A stretch of DNA of 64,000 nucleotides from Tritrichomonas musculus. Taxonomy: Eukaryota; Parabasalia; Tritrichomonadida; Tritrichomonadidae. The notes beneath the pieces were generated by a model, which was not told the origin of the DNA, ran no database searches, and worked only from the letters and a program-made list of their open reading frames with translations. Numbering within the stretch: the stretch's first letter is position 1; every line of letters starts with the position of its first letter. Of the stretch, positions 40,582-51,924 are shown one piece after another. Both the position numbers and the translations under genes were made by a program. The stretch is from contig JAPFFF010000018.1 of NCBI GenBank assembly GCA_039105265.1, positions 1,116,001 through 1,180,000 of the forward strand, read 5' to 3'.

Positions 40582-42954
40582 TTAAGCTTCAACGACATGG
40601 GCCATTTGTTTTCGGTTTTTGATAAGAGGTGGTACTTCTCTTAATTCTTCTTCTTCAGAATTATTACGATTTCTTTTATTGCCACTAACTTCTTCATCGT
40701 CATCTGAAGGAAGTTTAGACGCAGACATCAAATTTAGATCTGTTGGGGGTGTTGGGGGTGGAGAACGAGCACTATCTGTTGTATTTTTACGAGAAAGGAG
40801 ATAATCCTCCTCAATAAAAGAACTATTTCGAGATAGTTTTTCGCAATTAGAAAGGCTGTCTTGAGTATCAGAAAGTAGGTTATCGTCATTTTCTGTTGTA
40901 TCATTATTATTTCGGTTAGAGTTTGTATATTTGTTTCCGTTTCCAAAAAGAGTTTCTATTTGTTTTTCTTTTTCATCAGCAACATTACTGATTTCAGAAT
41001 CGTTTTGTTGTGCAGCTTGAATTATTTCATTCCATCCATTGTATTTAGAACGCATTTCATCGTTAGATTTTCTCATTGAATTAACTGCGACTTCTTTTAA
41101 TATATTAATATCATGCTTTGCCAATATCTTGGTCATAATAAGCATTGCAATGTCGCGAATTCCGTCCCACCAATGATCATTAGCGCTTCTCATAATAGAA
41201 GGAACCATGATCTCAAGAATTGATTCTGTAGCTTCTGCGCTGAATGATTCGATAATATGTTCTAAATCAGGAATCAGCCAAACTGTCAATGAAGATTCGG
41301 CCAGCTTTGGGGAACTGGAAATAATTTCGCTTGCAAAAATCTTGAAAACTGGTTTCAAAAACTGACGAAGATCATCAGGATTTAATTTATGAAGCATTTC
41401 AGCAAGGAATGTAGTATAATTGCTCTGCTTCGTAGTACTTGTTTGTGGCCAATATTTGAGAAGGTATTCTACAATAAATTTGGCATTTCGGGGCCTTCCA
41501 TCTGAATAATAGCTGAGTAGATCGTTAATCAGAGGAAAGAAATAGAAAGCATATTTGTCACGTAAAAGAGGTATGATTGTGGTTCGTATTTCTTTGTCGT
41601 ATTCATTGTAGTTGAGCTGTTCACTTAATGCGCAAATCTCTTTGAAAATTGGAAGAATGGTCCAAACAACGAAAGGACGGTCACTTAGTTCAATATGCAT
41701 ACTCAAAAGATTTGTAAGATCATTCATCATTTCTTTCCTATATTCATAATGAACATTAATATATTCTTTAAAAAAGTGAATAAGCTCAATTCGTTCGTTG
41801 ATATCTGATGAATTAAAAACTGGATAAAGGGCTTTACAAAAATCATACGTTAAAAGCATTGGGAAATTAGCTTGCATTTGTGATAAAATTAAATATATAA
41901 GATCAAGGTGGGGCCACTCTGGATCAGGTAGTATTTGAGGAACTTCTGCAAAAATTAAATTTGGATTTGTGTAACGCAAAGGCCTTAAAATATTATTCAT
42001 AATCATATCAATAATCATATCTTGCTCTTCATCTTTAAGTTTACTGGAGTTCTCATTTACTAATCGTAAAATATGTGTTAAATTTAGGGTTTTTAAACGG
42101 ATTTCTTCTAGCAAAGAAACTAATTTAGTGTTTCCGCCAATATCTAAATCTTCATTTGTATTGCTATTTGGTGTGTTAGAATTTTTTGATTCTTTTTTCA
42201 TTCTTTGGGTTTCATAATAGTAATTCTGAAGAAGTAAAGGCTTGGAGCATATTTCTAATTTTTTCTCAAATATATAATGAAATTCAGGCGAATGAGTTGG
42301 AGGTAAGTTTGCAGTTGGATCAAATTTAGGAGAACGGCACCTGTTGTTTGAGTTCCTATTGCCTGATTTAGAGCTTGGAACAGGTCTCTGAATATTTGGT
42401 TGTTGTTGTTTCTTTTTCTTTTGAATCGGTTGAGACTGTTGCGGTGGTTGTTGTGATTGTTGTGATTGCGATTGTTGCTTTTGCTGTGGTTTTTGAGGTG
42501 GTGAAGGTTGTTGTTGTTGTTGTTGTTGTTTTTTGCCAGATGAAATGTTAATATTAGGATTTAATTTATTTAAATTTAGATTTTGATTATTTTGTCCTGA
42601 TCCACTGGCAGTTTTAGGTCTCGTTGATGCTTTCGTTGAAGTTGCGTCTGGTTTTGGTTGATTAGCTTGTGTAATCTGATTTCCTTGGTTTGGTTGTTTA
42701 ATTTGATGAGCTCTATTTGATGGTGTTAAAATTCTTTTTGGAGAAGTGCCTGATCTTGGCTTATGAACCTTTTGTCCAAAAAATTGCTCCGAAGGAAGTT
42801 TTTGTAAATAAGGAGAGATTTGAGCTGACGATGATGATGATATTGACGCAGATGAAACTGAAGATGATTGCGGAGGAACGCGAAGTGGTGTTTTAGAACG
42901 TGGTGAATTTGTTCCTCTGGGGCGAGATTGAGACGGCGGTTGGACTTTCTTCAT
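40582..42954 (-). CDS. Protein phosphatase 2A regulatory subunit B56 (B') type
   Basis: 790 residues from ATG 42954. Residues 1-220 are disordered: Ser/Pro/Arg-rich, then a Gln/Pro-rich stretch. Residues of about 225-640 match the B56 solenoid: EFHYIFEKKLEICSKPL, ILRPLRYTNPNLIFAEVPQILPDPEWPHLDLIYLIL (compare the B56 EAWPHLQLVYEF step), ELSDRPFVVWTILPIFKEIC, YYSDGRPRNAKFIVEYLLKYWP. The tail is acidic/Asn-rich with a Pro run (SARSPPPTPPTDLN). B56 proteins direct PP2A to substrates carrying LxxIxE motifs, in mitosis and signalling. The N- and C-terminal low-complexity extensions are longer than in animals. It is convergent with no neighbour and followed closely by the Ubl/UBA gene on the same strand. 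Confidence 0.88.
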   Translation of the reverse strand: MKKVQPPSQSRPRGTNSPRSKTPLRVPPQSSSVSSASISSSSSAQISPYLQKLPSEQFFGQKVHKPRSGTSPKRILTPSNRAHQIKQPNQGNQITQANQPKPDATSTKASTRPKTASGSGQNNQNLNLNKLNPNINISSGKKQQQQQQQPSPPQKPQQKQQSQSQQSQQPPQQSQPIQKKKKQQQPNIQRPVPSSKSGNRNSNNRCRSPKFDPTANLPPTHSPEFHYIFEKKLEICSKPLLLQNYYYETQRMKKESKNSNTPNSNTNEDLDIGGNTKLVSLLEEIRLKTLNLTHILRLVNENSSKLKDEEQDMIIDMIMNNILRPLRYTNPNLIFAEVPQILPDPEWPHLDLIYLILSQMQANFPMLLTYDFCKALYPVFNSSDINERIELIHFFKEYINVHYEYRKEMMNDLTNLLSMHIELSDRPFVVWTILPIFKEICALSEQLNYNEYDKEIRTTIIPLLRDKYAFYFFPLINDLLSYYSDGRPRNAKFIVEYLLKYWPQTSTTKQSNYTTFLAEMLHKLNPDDLRQFLKPVFKIFASEIISSSPKLAESSLTVWLIPDLEHIIESFSAEATESILEIMVPSIMRSANDHWWDGIRDIAMLIMTKILAKHDINILKEVAVNSMRKSNDEMRSKYNGWNEIIQAAQQNDSEISNVADEKEKQIETLFGNGNKYTNSNRNNNDTTENDDNLLSDTQDSLSNCEKLSRNSSFIEEDYLLSRKNTTDSARSPPPTPPTDLNLMSASKLPSDDDEEVSGNKRNRNNSEEEELREVPPLIKNRKQMAHVVEA

Positions 42955-43483
42955 TCTAAATAAAATATATTTTCTGAAAAATTATCTAGAAAATAAATTC
43001 TGAAAAAGAGAGAAAATACGATTAAAATGAATTAAAAATTTGATCTGTTAATTTAAATTTTGACCTTTTAAATTTTAATTTTAGAAAAATACGTTTATAT
43101 TAAAATTTTTCAAACATCTAAAAACGTATTTTATTTAAATTCAAATAGAATAAAAACAAACTAACTTTTCATAGCAATTAATGGAAAATTGATCGTATTT
43201 TAATGAAGAATAAAATAATTGAATCAATTCTTATCAAATCTTGTATGATATATCGTGTATGATATATAAAACTCTGCAAGCATATATTATATACCATTGT
43301 GAGTTTCAACGAGATCATATTATTTTCATAGTCAAAAAAAATTAAAGCTTTAGTCAACAAAACAGATTTATCTCTGAATCAGTGTTCAATATTGAGCAAA
43401 AATAATAAGATTATACATTATAGAAATAAATTAAGGAAAAAAAAAAAAATCAGATATAAAAAGTCAAAAAGAAAAAAATTAAT
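42955..43483. other. Intergenic spacer
   Basis: AT-rich; contains a small local repeat (TGTATGATATAT twice near 43243-43270) and an A tract near 43437-43449. No gene is seen. Confidence 0.5.
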
Positions 43484-44173
43484 TTATTGAGCTTCAATGA
43501 AAAATTGTCTTGGTTTTCCTTCTGTTGCTCTGCTAATTTCCATGAATTCAATTTCCCATGTTTTATTTTGTGCTTCATGTAAACCTTTAATTATTTCTTG
43601 TACAAGTGGTTTAGCTTCTTCAACTGTTTTACTTCCCCATTCAGTTCTCTGTAATTCAGCGCGAGCAAGGCTGCTTCCTTTTCCAAAGCAGCATGCATAA
43701 TAACCGAAGAATTGACCATTTGGTTCTAATGCATAGAGCGATGGTCCATCAAGGGATCCAAATAGTAATGCACATCCAAAAGGTCTGAGGGATGAAAATG
43801 CGTGAGTAGAATGAAAAGTGCTAGCAACTCTCGAAACAAGCTCTGGTACTGAAATTCTGCATCCGAATGTATTGAAATATTTAGCTGCTTCTTTTCGAGC
43901 TTGAAGAACTGCTGCATATGAATCTGGTCTATATCCAACAGTTGCGCATGCAATATGTGTATCAACATTGTATGTACGTGGATTTGCGCCTTGAGTTAAT
44001 AGTTTTGATGAGAGATTTTTCTCTACAGCGAATAAAACACCATCTGAACAGCGAACACCGAGAGCAAGTGCTTCTTTATCGACTGCTTTAGTTGCGTACT
44101 CAACTTGGAAAAGCCTTCCATCTGGTGAAAATGTAAATGAGTTGAAATCGTAGCCGCTTCCTGCTCCAGACAT
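43484..44173 (-). CDS. 20S proteasome alpha-7-type subunit (PSMA3 group)
   Basis: 229 residues, a little shorter than the animal protein. The alpha-subunit signature is clear: GSGYDFNSFTFSPDGRLFQVEYATKAV (about 5-31), a GVRCSDGVLFAVEK strand pair, then SSLRPFGCALLFGSLDG and YGYYACCFGKGSS. The start MSGAGSGYD followed by SPDGRLFQVEYATKAV is closest to the PSMA3 (yeast PRE10, alpha-7) group. Alpha subunits are not proteolytic; their N-termini gate the barrel and the ring docks the regulatory particle. The usual acidic C-terminal tail of PSMA3 is missing; the protein ends KPRQFFIEAQ. The subunit number is likely but could be confirmed only by alignment. Confidence 0.92.
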   Translation of the reverse strand: MSGAGSGYDFNSFTFSPDGRLFQVEYATKAVDKEALALGVRCSDGVLFAVEKNLSSKLLTQGANPRTYNVDTHIACATVGYRPDSYAAVLQARKEAAKYFNTFGCRISVPELVSRVASTFHSTHAFSSLRPFGCALLFGSLDGPSLYALEPNGQFFGYYACCFGKGSSLARAELQRTEWGSKTVEEAKPLVQEIIKGLHEAQNKTWEIEFMEISRATEGKPRQFFIEAQ

Positions 44174-46148
44174 TATTGATTAAAATAACCGCTTTTTTGT
44201 TCTGAATAAATGAAAAATTTTAATTTCGCCGACCAACTATCAACTCATCTCCTCTCTAGCACAATTTAAAGCCAGCTTTTGTATTAAATCATTTGCTATA
44301 GTGCAGACGTTTGTCTTCATCTTCTGAAATTCAAAAATCACGAGTTTCAAAATGCCCAAAATATGATACTAATCTATAATGGAATACAATTAATCTTAAA
44401 AAAACTTCAAAAACTGTTTTTCAAAAATAATTTTAATAGTTCGAAGTATTATTTTTTTATAATATTTTCATATGTATTTAGCACCTATGCATATTTTTAT
44501 AATAATATATATGTTATATGATATTTAATACGGTTCATGCATATTGTTTAAGTTCTAATCTTTTTTCTTTCATCAAAATATTTTTAAATTTTGTTAATCC
44601 AATTCATGATAATAGATAATATAGTAACACTGGTACATGATCCCTTTTGGTTCCAATGAAAATGGTTTTATTGTAAAATCACTAAATAAAAAAATAATAA
44701 AAAAATATTTCAATTTTCAAATCCAGCTAATGTATTCTATTAATGTTCACTTTTAGAACTCAATATTAACAAAATTATTATTCATTATCGAAAAATATCA
44801 ATTTGGCTATTTTTATTTTTTGATACTGAATTAAACTTAATAAAAAAATCCTCACGTATTTCAATTTTGAGTGATTATTTACGGTTTTATATCAAAAATA
44901 AAAATAAACAAAAATAAAATCAAACTTTTTGCAAAAATTTATTCAATTGTATTTTGAATAAATTTATTCAAAATAATTTGATAAAATAATATTCTCAATT
45001 CCATAAATTAAAACTGATCTTACCAAAGCAGGAAAAGAGCACAAAAAATAAATAAAATCAAAACAATACAACGCGCTTGGATATAAACGGGAGATTTAAA
45101 TAATAATGTTATGACAATTTTAATGATCTTGGCAAATATTCAAGTTTTTTTAATAATATCATAATATTAGACAAGATTATTGTGCAGGAGGACGAAGTTA
45201 CTATATAATATGTTTGTTTAGCATAACCTTGCCTTAAACATGTTGACATTTTCAAAAAAATTACCAATGATTCAAAGATATGCTTTTTTCAGACTAATGC
45301 TTACGTAACATAGGAGAAAAAATACGAGGTATCAAAGATAAAATCAAAGTGGGAGATGTGTTATTGCTTACTATGCCCGTAAAAGCTTGTTATTATCATA
45401 GAGTTGATTGTTTTAGGTCAATTATGGCACCATTGACGATCAATATTTGAAATAGAAATGCTTTTTAACGATCATATTTTCTGAATAAAAAACTATTTAA
45501 CGATGAAGTTTTGAATATTTTACAAGTTTTTTCATACAAAAATATTTGTTTGTATTTAACTTTCATTTGAAAATTTTTTCAAGAATTATATATTAAATAT
45601 TTAAAGTATTTTTTATTTTTAGTATTTTATCCCAATATGAGAAAATAAATTTGCTTATATGAAAAGATAAAAATATTTGAAATGTGTACTAACGTGATGA
45701 TTATTTTATTATTATTTTCACTTTTTCTAATATTTTTATTTTTGACTATTCAAATATTCTCAATTTATTTAAATATATGAGTTTGAATATATTTTTAAAA
45801 AATTAATAGTTGGTTGTTAAATTATAACGTTATATTAATAAGAAATGTTTATTAAATATCAATCAATATATTTGAAATGAAAATGAAAGTTGGTAATAAA
45901 CAAAAAATTCATAAAAAATAAACCGATTTTTTAAGAAATAGAATTCAATATTATAAATATAATTGAATTTTTTTAATAAAATGAATTGAATTAATTCAAT
46001 TTTTATTTATGTTTTTATAAATCTAAATCTGAAAAATCCTTGATTGGATCAAAAAAATAAATGAAAGCATAATTATTTGATATGTAAAAATAAAATATAT
46101 TATTTTTTTCATTCAATAATTTATGAGAAAAAATATAAATTTTTTTTG
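44174..46148. other. Long AT-rich intergenic region with one denser patch
   Basis: About 2 kb between divergent genes. Most of it is AT-rich and featureless. About 45180-45450 is richer in C/G and contains a short frame reading IGEKIRGIKDKIKVGDVLLLTMP, bounded by stops, which could be a relic of a small gene but is too short to assign. Confidence 0.45.
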
Positions 46149-48140
46149 ATGAAAGATTCAGTCAGCAAAATGAAAATCCCTCAGCAAATTGAGCATTATA
46201 AAATTCTTAAATTTCTTGGCTCTGGTTCATATTCAGTTGTTCATTTAGCGCTTGATACCAGAACAAATACTGAGTATGCAGTCAAGATCGTTCCAACTTC
46301 TTCATTTATCAAAAAATCGGTATTGGAGCATTTTGAAATGGAAACTCGTGTTCTTCATCAAATGCGTCATCCAAATATAATACACTTTGTTGATATTTTA
46401 AGAGACGATTTTAATATTTATGTTGTCATTGAATTATGCCCAAATGGTGATTTATATAATTATATAATATCGCAAAAATTTCTTTCCGAGCAAGAAGCAA
46501 AATACTTATTCAAGCAATTTTTATTCGGTTTAAATTATATTCATTCAATTGGAGCGATGCACAGAGATCTAAAGCCAGAAAACATTTTACTCGATTCAAC
46601 ATATTCTGCCAAAATAAGTGATTTCGGTTTTGCTCGATATATTCCTCACAAAATTAAACTTCCAAAAGCAAGAGACCAAAGTAATGATATAAATTCAAAT
46701 GTATCTGATGCACAAAATACTTCTATTTCTGAAGAAATTAATGCTTCGCCTCCACGTTCAGTGCCACAAAATAATTTAGAAAGTGATGATAATTATTTTC
46801 TTGTTTCAACACCTTGTGGAACTCCGTCGTACGCTTCTCCAGAATGTATCAGTGGTAAGCCATATGATGGTCAACGGAGTGATATGTGGTCTGCTGGGGT
46901 GATTCTTTATGCAATGGTAACAGGCAAACTTCCTTGGTCAGCTGGTAACAAGCAGCAAATGCTCCTTCAGATAAAAAACGGAGAGTATAAGATTCCATCA
47001 TATTTAAGTGAGCCGCTTCGAAATTTTATTGCATCAATGATAAATCTAGATATAAAATCTCGGCCAACATCAGAAGAAGCTCTTAAAAATTCTTGGCTTG
47101 CTGATGCTGACTCAATTACTTTAAAAAAGGAAAGGCCTGTTGGAGTTTCGCTTCGATTTTTAGACAGATTTTTTAAAAAAGACATTTCGGAACTTCAAAT
47201 CAAGTTTCGTGTCCGAAAAACTTTTTCATTCGATGAAACCAAAAAAAAATTAAATGCAGCAGCTGAAGCTGAAATAGAAATTGAAGAAGAAAACAAAGCA
47301 AAAGAAAAGAAAAAGAAAAAGAAAAATAATATTTCTCCAAACCCAAGTCTCAAAAATAAAAATTTATCAACAAAGAATACTGGTAAATCAAGGCCAATTC
47401 GATCCGCGAGGCAAAGTGAAAAGATAGGAGTAAATTATCATTTAAATGATAATGAAATTAATTCTACTACTAAAAATGAAGAGGATTTGATCAATGAAAG
47501 ATCTTCAAAGATTGTAGCAGCTGTTGATGAAGAAGAAAATGATAATAATGATGCAAAAGGAAATGATGATGATAAGCTTGGAGTTAATAATAAAGAAGAT
47601 AATGGAAAAATTAGTTCAAAGTTAAAAAGCTTTTACCTTAATGAACCCCGGCACCAAACAACTTTCATGGATATAATTAACGATAATTACCAATATGTAT
47701 CACGTATAATATCAACAGAAATGCAAACACCCAACGATATGCAATGTTTAAGTTCAAGAAACTGTTATTTTTACTCAAAAGATATTAATAGTAGAATTAT
47801 AAATAGCCCAATAGGAAAGCCAAGTCATTCGTCGAGTTCTCTTAACCAATTTAATAGTGAACCAAATACTCCTACTATTTATACCGCGGAAAATAGAAAA
47901 GTAACAGCAAGAAGTACTGGAATTTCTCAACTTCCTAAACTTCATTATCTAATTCCATCACCTAAAGATTCTTTGAAAAAAATGTCATCGAGAAGTTCAA
48001 GTAGTACAACAACTACTCCAAAATCATCCCCATTTACAGAAAAAAAGAATCTTCCTATGAATCCTTTAATGCATCAAGTTAAAGGACTGAAAATGAATCC
48101 AAAAAAACCTTTACCACTGCCAAAAATTTCAAAAGTGTAA
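46149..48140 (+). CDS. CAMK-family Ser/Thr kinase with an activation-loop insertion
   Basis: The ATG at 46149 begins MKDSVSKMKIPQQIEHYKIL; the frame reaches 46077 only through a TTG, so the ATG is chosen (663 residues). The kinase domain is complete at about 16-320: GSGSYSVV glycine loop, AVK lysine K46, HRDLKPEN (H138-D140), DFG (158-160), CGTPSYASPE, SDMWSAGVILYAMVTGKLPW. The latter features are typical of CAMKL kinases (AMPK/MARK-like). Between DFG and CGTPSYASPE lie about 60 residues, instead of the usual 15 or so; the extra part is Asn/Ser-rich. Residues of about 335-663 are disordered with basic and acidic blocks (KEKKKKKKN; DEEENDNNDAKGNDDDK) and many Ser/Pro sites. A cytosolic signalling role is certain in kind; the substrate is unknown. 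Confidence 0.88.
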   Translation: MKDSVSKMKIPQQIEHYKILKFLGSGSYSVVHLALDTRTNTEYAVKIVPTSSFIKKSVLEHFEMETRVLHQMRHPNIIHFVDILRDDFNIYVVIELCPNGDLYNYIISQKFLSEQEAKYLFKQFLFGLNYIHSIGAMHRDLKPENILLDSTYSAKISDFGFARYIPHKIKLPKARDQSNDINSNVSDAQNTSISEEINASPPRSVPQNNLESDDNYFLVSTPCGTPSYASPECISGKPYDGQRSDMWSAGVILYAMVTGKLPWSAGNKQQMLLQIKNGEYKIPSYLSEPLRNFIASMINLDIKSRPTSEEALKNSWLADADSITLKKERPVGVSLRFLDRFFKKDISELQIKFRVRKTFSFDETKKKLNAAAEAEIEIEEENKAKEKKKKKKNNISPNPSLKNKNLSTKNTGKSRPIRSARQSEKIGVNYHLNDNEINSTTKNEEDLINERSSKIVAAVDEEENDNNDAKGNDDDKLGVNNKEDNGKISSKLKSFYLNEPRHQTTFMDIINDNYQYVSRIISTEMQTPNDMQCLSSRNCYFYSKDINSRIINSPIGKPSHSSSSLNQFNSEPNTPTIYTAENRKVTARSTGISQLPKLHYLIPSPKDSLKKMSSRSSSSTTTTPKSSPFTEKKNLPMNPLMHQVKGLKMNPKKPLPLPKISKV

Positions 48141-48338
48141 TGATTTTTTAATTTTTGTATTTATCTTATATATTAGATGTTTTTAATAAATATATTTTGC
48201 GTTTTTTGATTCATTGAATAATAATATTTGTATTTCATTAAAATAAAAAAAAAAGTTATATCATATGATATCATATGATATACAATTAACGATAGAAGAC
48301 GTACTTTAATTATCATAAAAGAGGAAGAATATAACAAT

Positions 48339-49979
48339 TTATTCTATCATATCATCTGTTTTGATGGTTCTTCCATCATATGTAGAATATCCATAGCATT
48401 TTTCCTTAAGTAGATCATTAGTTTCTGCTGAAAAGACCAATTTGAAATCCATAGAGCCAGAATCAGCGCCAGATAAGGTGACATTACCTACATATGTGAT
48501 TTCTTTTGAGTCAATATCAAAGCTTTCATAGCCATTTGCAAACACTTTTCCATCAACTGAATAATTTCGATATTTGGTATGAATGTAGTTTGCTTGTCGA
48601 TCGCAATCCATAAAACCATTTACTCCTTTAAATGTTCCATTGAAGAATAATGAAGGAAGGTGATCTAATTCGGTTAACGGTAAAGAATATGGTGCTTTAT
48701 CTGGTGTATCTCGAGCTTTTATTGGTTCACCTGGAGCATATGAGGTCTTTGACGAATCTGTTTCTATAACTACTTTTCTAATTCTATTTTCATTAGTTAT
48801 ACGATGTCTTTCTGGCCATATTGCTTTTGTTGATGATTGGTGCCAAGACATTGGTGAGCGAAATACCCAAGCTTGATTGTCTGAAGGGTCATGAAGATCA
48901 TGACCATGATAATTTCTATCGTTTATTGATTTGTCAACTTGATACAAAGCTGGTCCAACATTTCCTATTCGTTTTGTTCTAACTTGAGTGACTGAATATG
49001 TGTAAGCATACCTATTCATTCCCATTAGAGTAAACACGCTATCAGGACGTGGCAAGAGGCCAAGAATAGCGCAATTTGTTTGTGGTGAGAATCTTGTACT
49101 CATTGCAATTCCTAATTTGCCATCTGGTGAAATTATTGAGGTTTCTTCATATCCTGGCTCGAGTGAAAGAGCATAAGTAGCATTCGATTCAAGATCTTGA
49201 ACAATAGATCGAGACATTCCTTGCCTAACAGCTCCTGCTAATGTTATTTTCATACCACCATCAGTAAATTGTTTTATTTCGCCACCATGTATATATTTAA
49301 TTGGTTCTAAAAATCCAGGCATATTTGGAATTTCATGAGCAAAAACAAAGTCACTGATAATTGTCGCCTTATTAATATTGTATCCATCACCAGTTGCGTT
49401 TTTTTCAAGTCTCCCCATAAAATTAACTGAAGTACCTGATCCTCCAAATGCTGCAAGAGTTGTCCAAGCCATATGAATGTTATCTGGTGCAATAATGATT
49501 TCTGACCATCTGTTTAAAACGTATAGACTTCCCATATCTGGATAATTGATAAGCAAAAGTTTGGTCTTTTTGATATCAGCATTATCTAAATCAGGTTCCG
49601 TTTCAACAACATGATCTCCGAGAAGAAGGCGCTTATTGTCAGCAAAGGGCATAATTCGTACACCATTTGCTTTTGGAAGAACTGGAATTTTGCCTTGATA
49701 AATGTTATGGAAGTTTTTGCCGTCATCATCCATTACTGCAATATAAGATTCATTTGTAGTTGCATCGTCATAAGAAAAAACAATTTTGTTATTTGGTGTA
49801 TATATCGGATGCTCAATGTTTTTTATATTTTGAGGAATTGGAATTGTTGAAATTGAGTAGATCAAATGGTCTCCTTTAGGTACATAGTCTTTAGTGAAAA
49901 TAAAAGCTAATGCAACTATTAAAACCATCAAAAAGAAACCTCCAATGAGCAATGCAATTTTTAAGACTTTATAATTCAT
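48339..49979 (-). CDS. Membrane-anchored beta-propeller-like protein, unknown enzyme or binding protein
   Basis: 546 residues from ATG 49979. A single membrane span at about residues 6-29 (KIALLIGGFFLMVLIVALAFIF) without a long N-terminal domain suggests a type II anchor, with the rest in the lumen or outside. The body has TolB-like blade motifs (HPIYTPNNKIVFSYDDATTNESYIAVMDDDGKN; RIMPFADNKRLLLGD; SIISPDGKLGIAMSTRF), a His/Asp-rich segment (YHGHDLHDPSDNQAWVFRSPMSWHQSS) and several N-glycosylation sites (NAT, NVT, NGT). The composition is far less Asn/Lys-biased than that of neighbouring proteins. Propeller proteins of this kind with His/Asp clusters are common in bacteria, so a lateral origin is possible. 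I cannot assign a reaction. Confidence 0.7.
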   Translation of the reverse strand: MNYKVLKIALLIGGFFLMVLIVALAFIFTKDYVPKGDHLIYSISTIPIPQNIKNIEHPIYTPNNKIVFSYDDATTNESYIAVMDDDGKNFHNIYQGKIPVLPKANGVRIMPFADNKRLLLGDHVVETEPDLDNADIKKTKLLLINYPDMGSLYVLNRWSEIIIAPDNIHMAWTTLAAFGGSGTSVNFMGRLEKNATGDGYNINKATIISDFVFAHEIPNMPGFLEPIKYIHGGEIKQFTDGGMKITLAGAVRQGMSRSIVQDLESNATYALSLEPGYEETSIISPDGKLGIAMSTRFSPQTNCAILGLLPRPDSVFTLMGMNRYAYTYSVTQVRTKRIGNVGPALYQVDKSINDRNYHGHDLHDPSDNQAWVFRSPMSWHQSSTKAIWPERHRITNENRIRKVVIETDSSKTSYAPGEPIKARDTPDKAPYSLPLTELDHLPSLFFNGTFKGVNGFMDCDRQANYIHTKYRNYSVDGKVFANGYESFDIDSKEITYVGNVTLSGADSGSMDFKLVFSAETNDLLKEKCYGYSTYDGRTIKTDDMIE

Positions 49980-51924
49980 TTAAAAAAAATGAAATTATAA
50001 TTTCATAATAAAAATTGAATTTCGATATGATTGATAGTAAATAAAAGGTCAATTTTAAAACAAATTATTGTCCTAATAAGATCAATAATTTGAATTTTTA
50101 TATGTGTATAGTAACGGCAAAAATATATAATTGCTTTATTTTTTAATTATATATTGCAATTAATGTAGTATTAAATATTGAATATAATATTGTCTGGTTT
50201 TAATCGATAAATGCATCGGTAAACAAAAAACTTTTTTTGTGAAAAATAATTACAATAAATATTCAATTCAATAAAAATATTTTTTTTTCATATCTTTTTA
50301 TTATATTGTTTTTTCGATATATTTTATATATTTATATTATTATGTTAAATTTGTTATATTATTTATTATTTCTTTAACTTTTAATATTTGCATTTGTTTT
50401 AATTATTTAAAATATATTTATACTGCAAAGGTGATATTTATGTTTTTCTTCATGTTAGCATGCTAGTTTACTCTTGTGAGCATAAAATAATACATTATTA
50501 CTATCATCAGCATGACTAAGGTTTGATTTTTATTTTGACATAAAAATTGATGCTAGAACTCATATTCATTAAAATTACTCTAAATACATGAATGTATATC
50601 TCGTTGGTAAACAAAACTATAATTCTTCTTGGTTTCAATCAATAAAAAAATGGAATTTCGTTCTTTGGTATTTTAAAAATTTATATTTTATATTTTATAT
50701 TTTTATTAACTCAAAGCATAATATAATTATTTCAATTTTGTTATATTTTATTTTTAGATTTATTCATTTATTCAGTATCAATAGAAAATGGATCATTGAA
50801 AAAAAAATTCAGAATGTATTTTGAATTCATATCTCAATATTTTTGAATATATATATCAATATATATCTTAATATTTATGAGATATTGAAATATTTGAAAT
50901 AACCTTTTAAAAAGTGTTTACATTTTATGACAATTTTAATATAAATATTCATTGACTGTAAACATGTATATTCATTTATTTATATATAATATATATATTA
51001 TGTTTAATATAAAATATTATAAATTGATATTGCATCTAATATCAATGGATTAATGAAATTATCGAGGCCCATATTTAAAAGAAATTCTTAGATGCACCTA
51101 TCGAGTAGTTTGTTGCAATTATCAGTTCATTTTATTTCATACACGAATAAAAATAATATATCAAATATGTAAGAAATAAAATTAACCATAATCCTCTAAA
51201 ATAATAAAAATTTAACAAAAAACTAATTTTTTTTTTTAAATTCCTTAAATTTTAGTTCATTTTTAAATATATACCTCAGGAGCATGCTAATATCAATATA
51301 TGATACAGAATAAGGTATTAAATTTATTAATTCTTTCTCAAATAATGTTAGATAGGAAAGATATTCTCATTATAATAATATTAAAAAAGTTAAAAATCCC
51401 CCTTTAAAATTAAAATCTTAGAGCCTAATTGCGATATTAATAAATATTTTTAAAAGAACAATGTAAAAAAATAAATAATTTGGTGGATATTTTCCAAATA
51501 TTGAAAAATCCAAAATACGTTATTTTCGTTACTATACACATATTTTTATTGAATCTAATCTTATGAAAAGTTCCCCATCAACTATTTGAATTCTATATGT
51601 GAAATGACAAAATGACAGTAATATCTTTTAATTTTAAACTAACATTATCTAATATTGATGATTAATAATCTTATCAAGAAAAGTGTTTACTTGTAATAAT
51701 TATTTTATATCAAATATGAATAAAAAATCATTTTGATATCTCAATAATCCCATACTAATAACAATATTCTTTAATCAAGAATGTAATTAAAAAGAAATCC
51801 AAGAATTTAATGCTAATAAAACAAATTTATATGTTACTTATTAAGATCATCTATCACAAAAAAAAAAAAAATTAGCTATAAAAAATTTAGAGAATAAAAT
51901 AATAAATAAAATAATTTAATAACA
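49980..51924. other. Long AT-rich intergenic region
   Basis: About 1.9 kb between two same-strand genes. A 78-codon open stretch at 50588-50824 is made of Ile/Phe/Tyr/Asn-coding AT-rich codons and looks like chance. No other feature stands out. Confidence 0.5.

Noticed and set aside
45180-45450. Ribosomal protein uL14-like fragment (IRGIKDKIKVGDVLLLTMP)
   Set aside because: Only about 30 residues are open, the surrounding frames are closed and the key uL14 motifs are missing.
48246-48285. Palindromic TATCATATGATATCATATGATA stretch as a binding site
   Set aside because: Simple AT-rich alternation that arises easily by chance in this composition.
50588-50824. 78-codon open frame in a long spacer
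   Set aside because: It consists almost wholly of Ile, Phe, Tyr, Lys and Asn codons expected by chance in AT-rich DNA, and it has no neighbours or motifs to support it.
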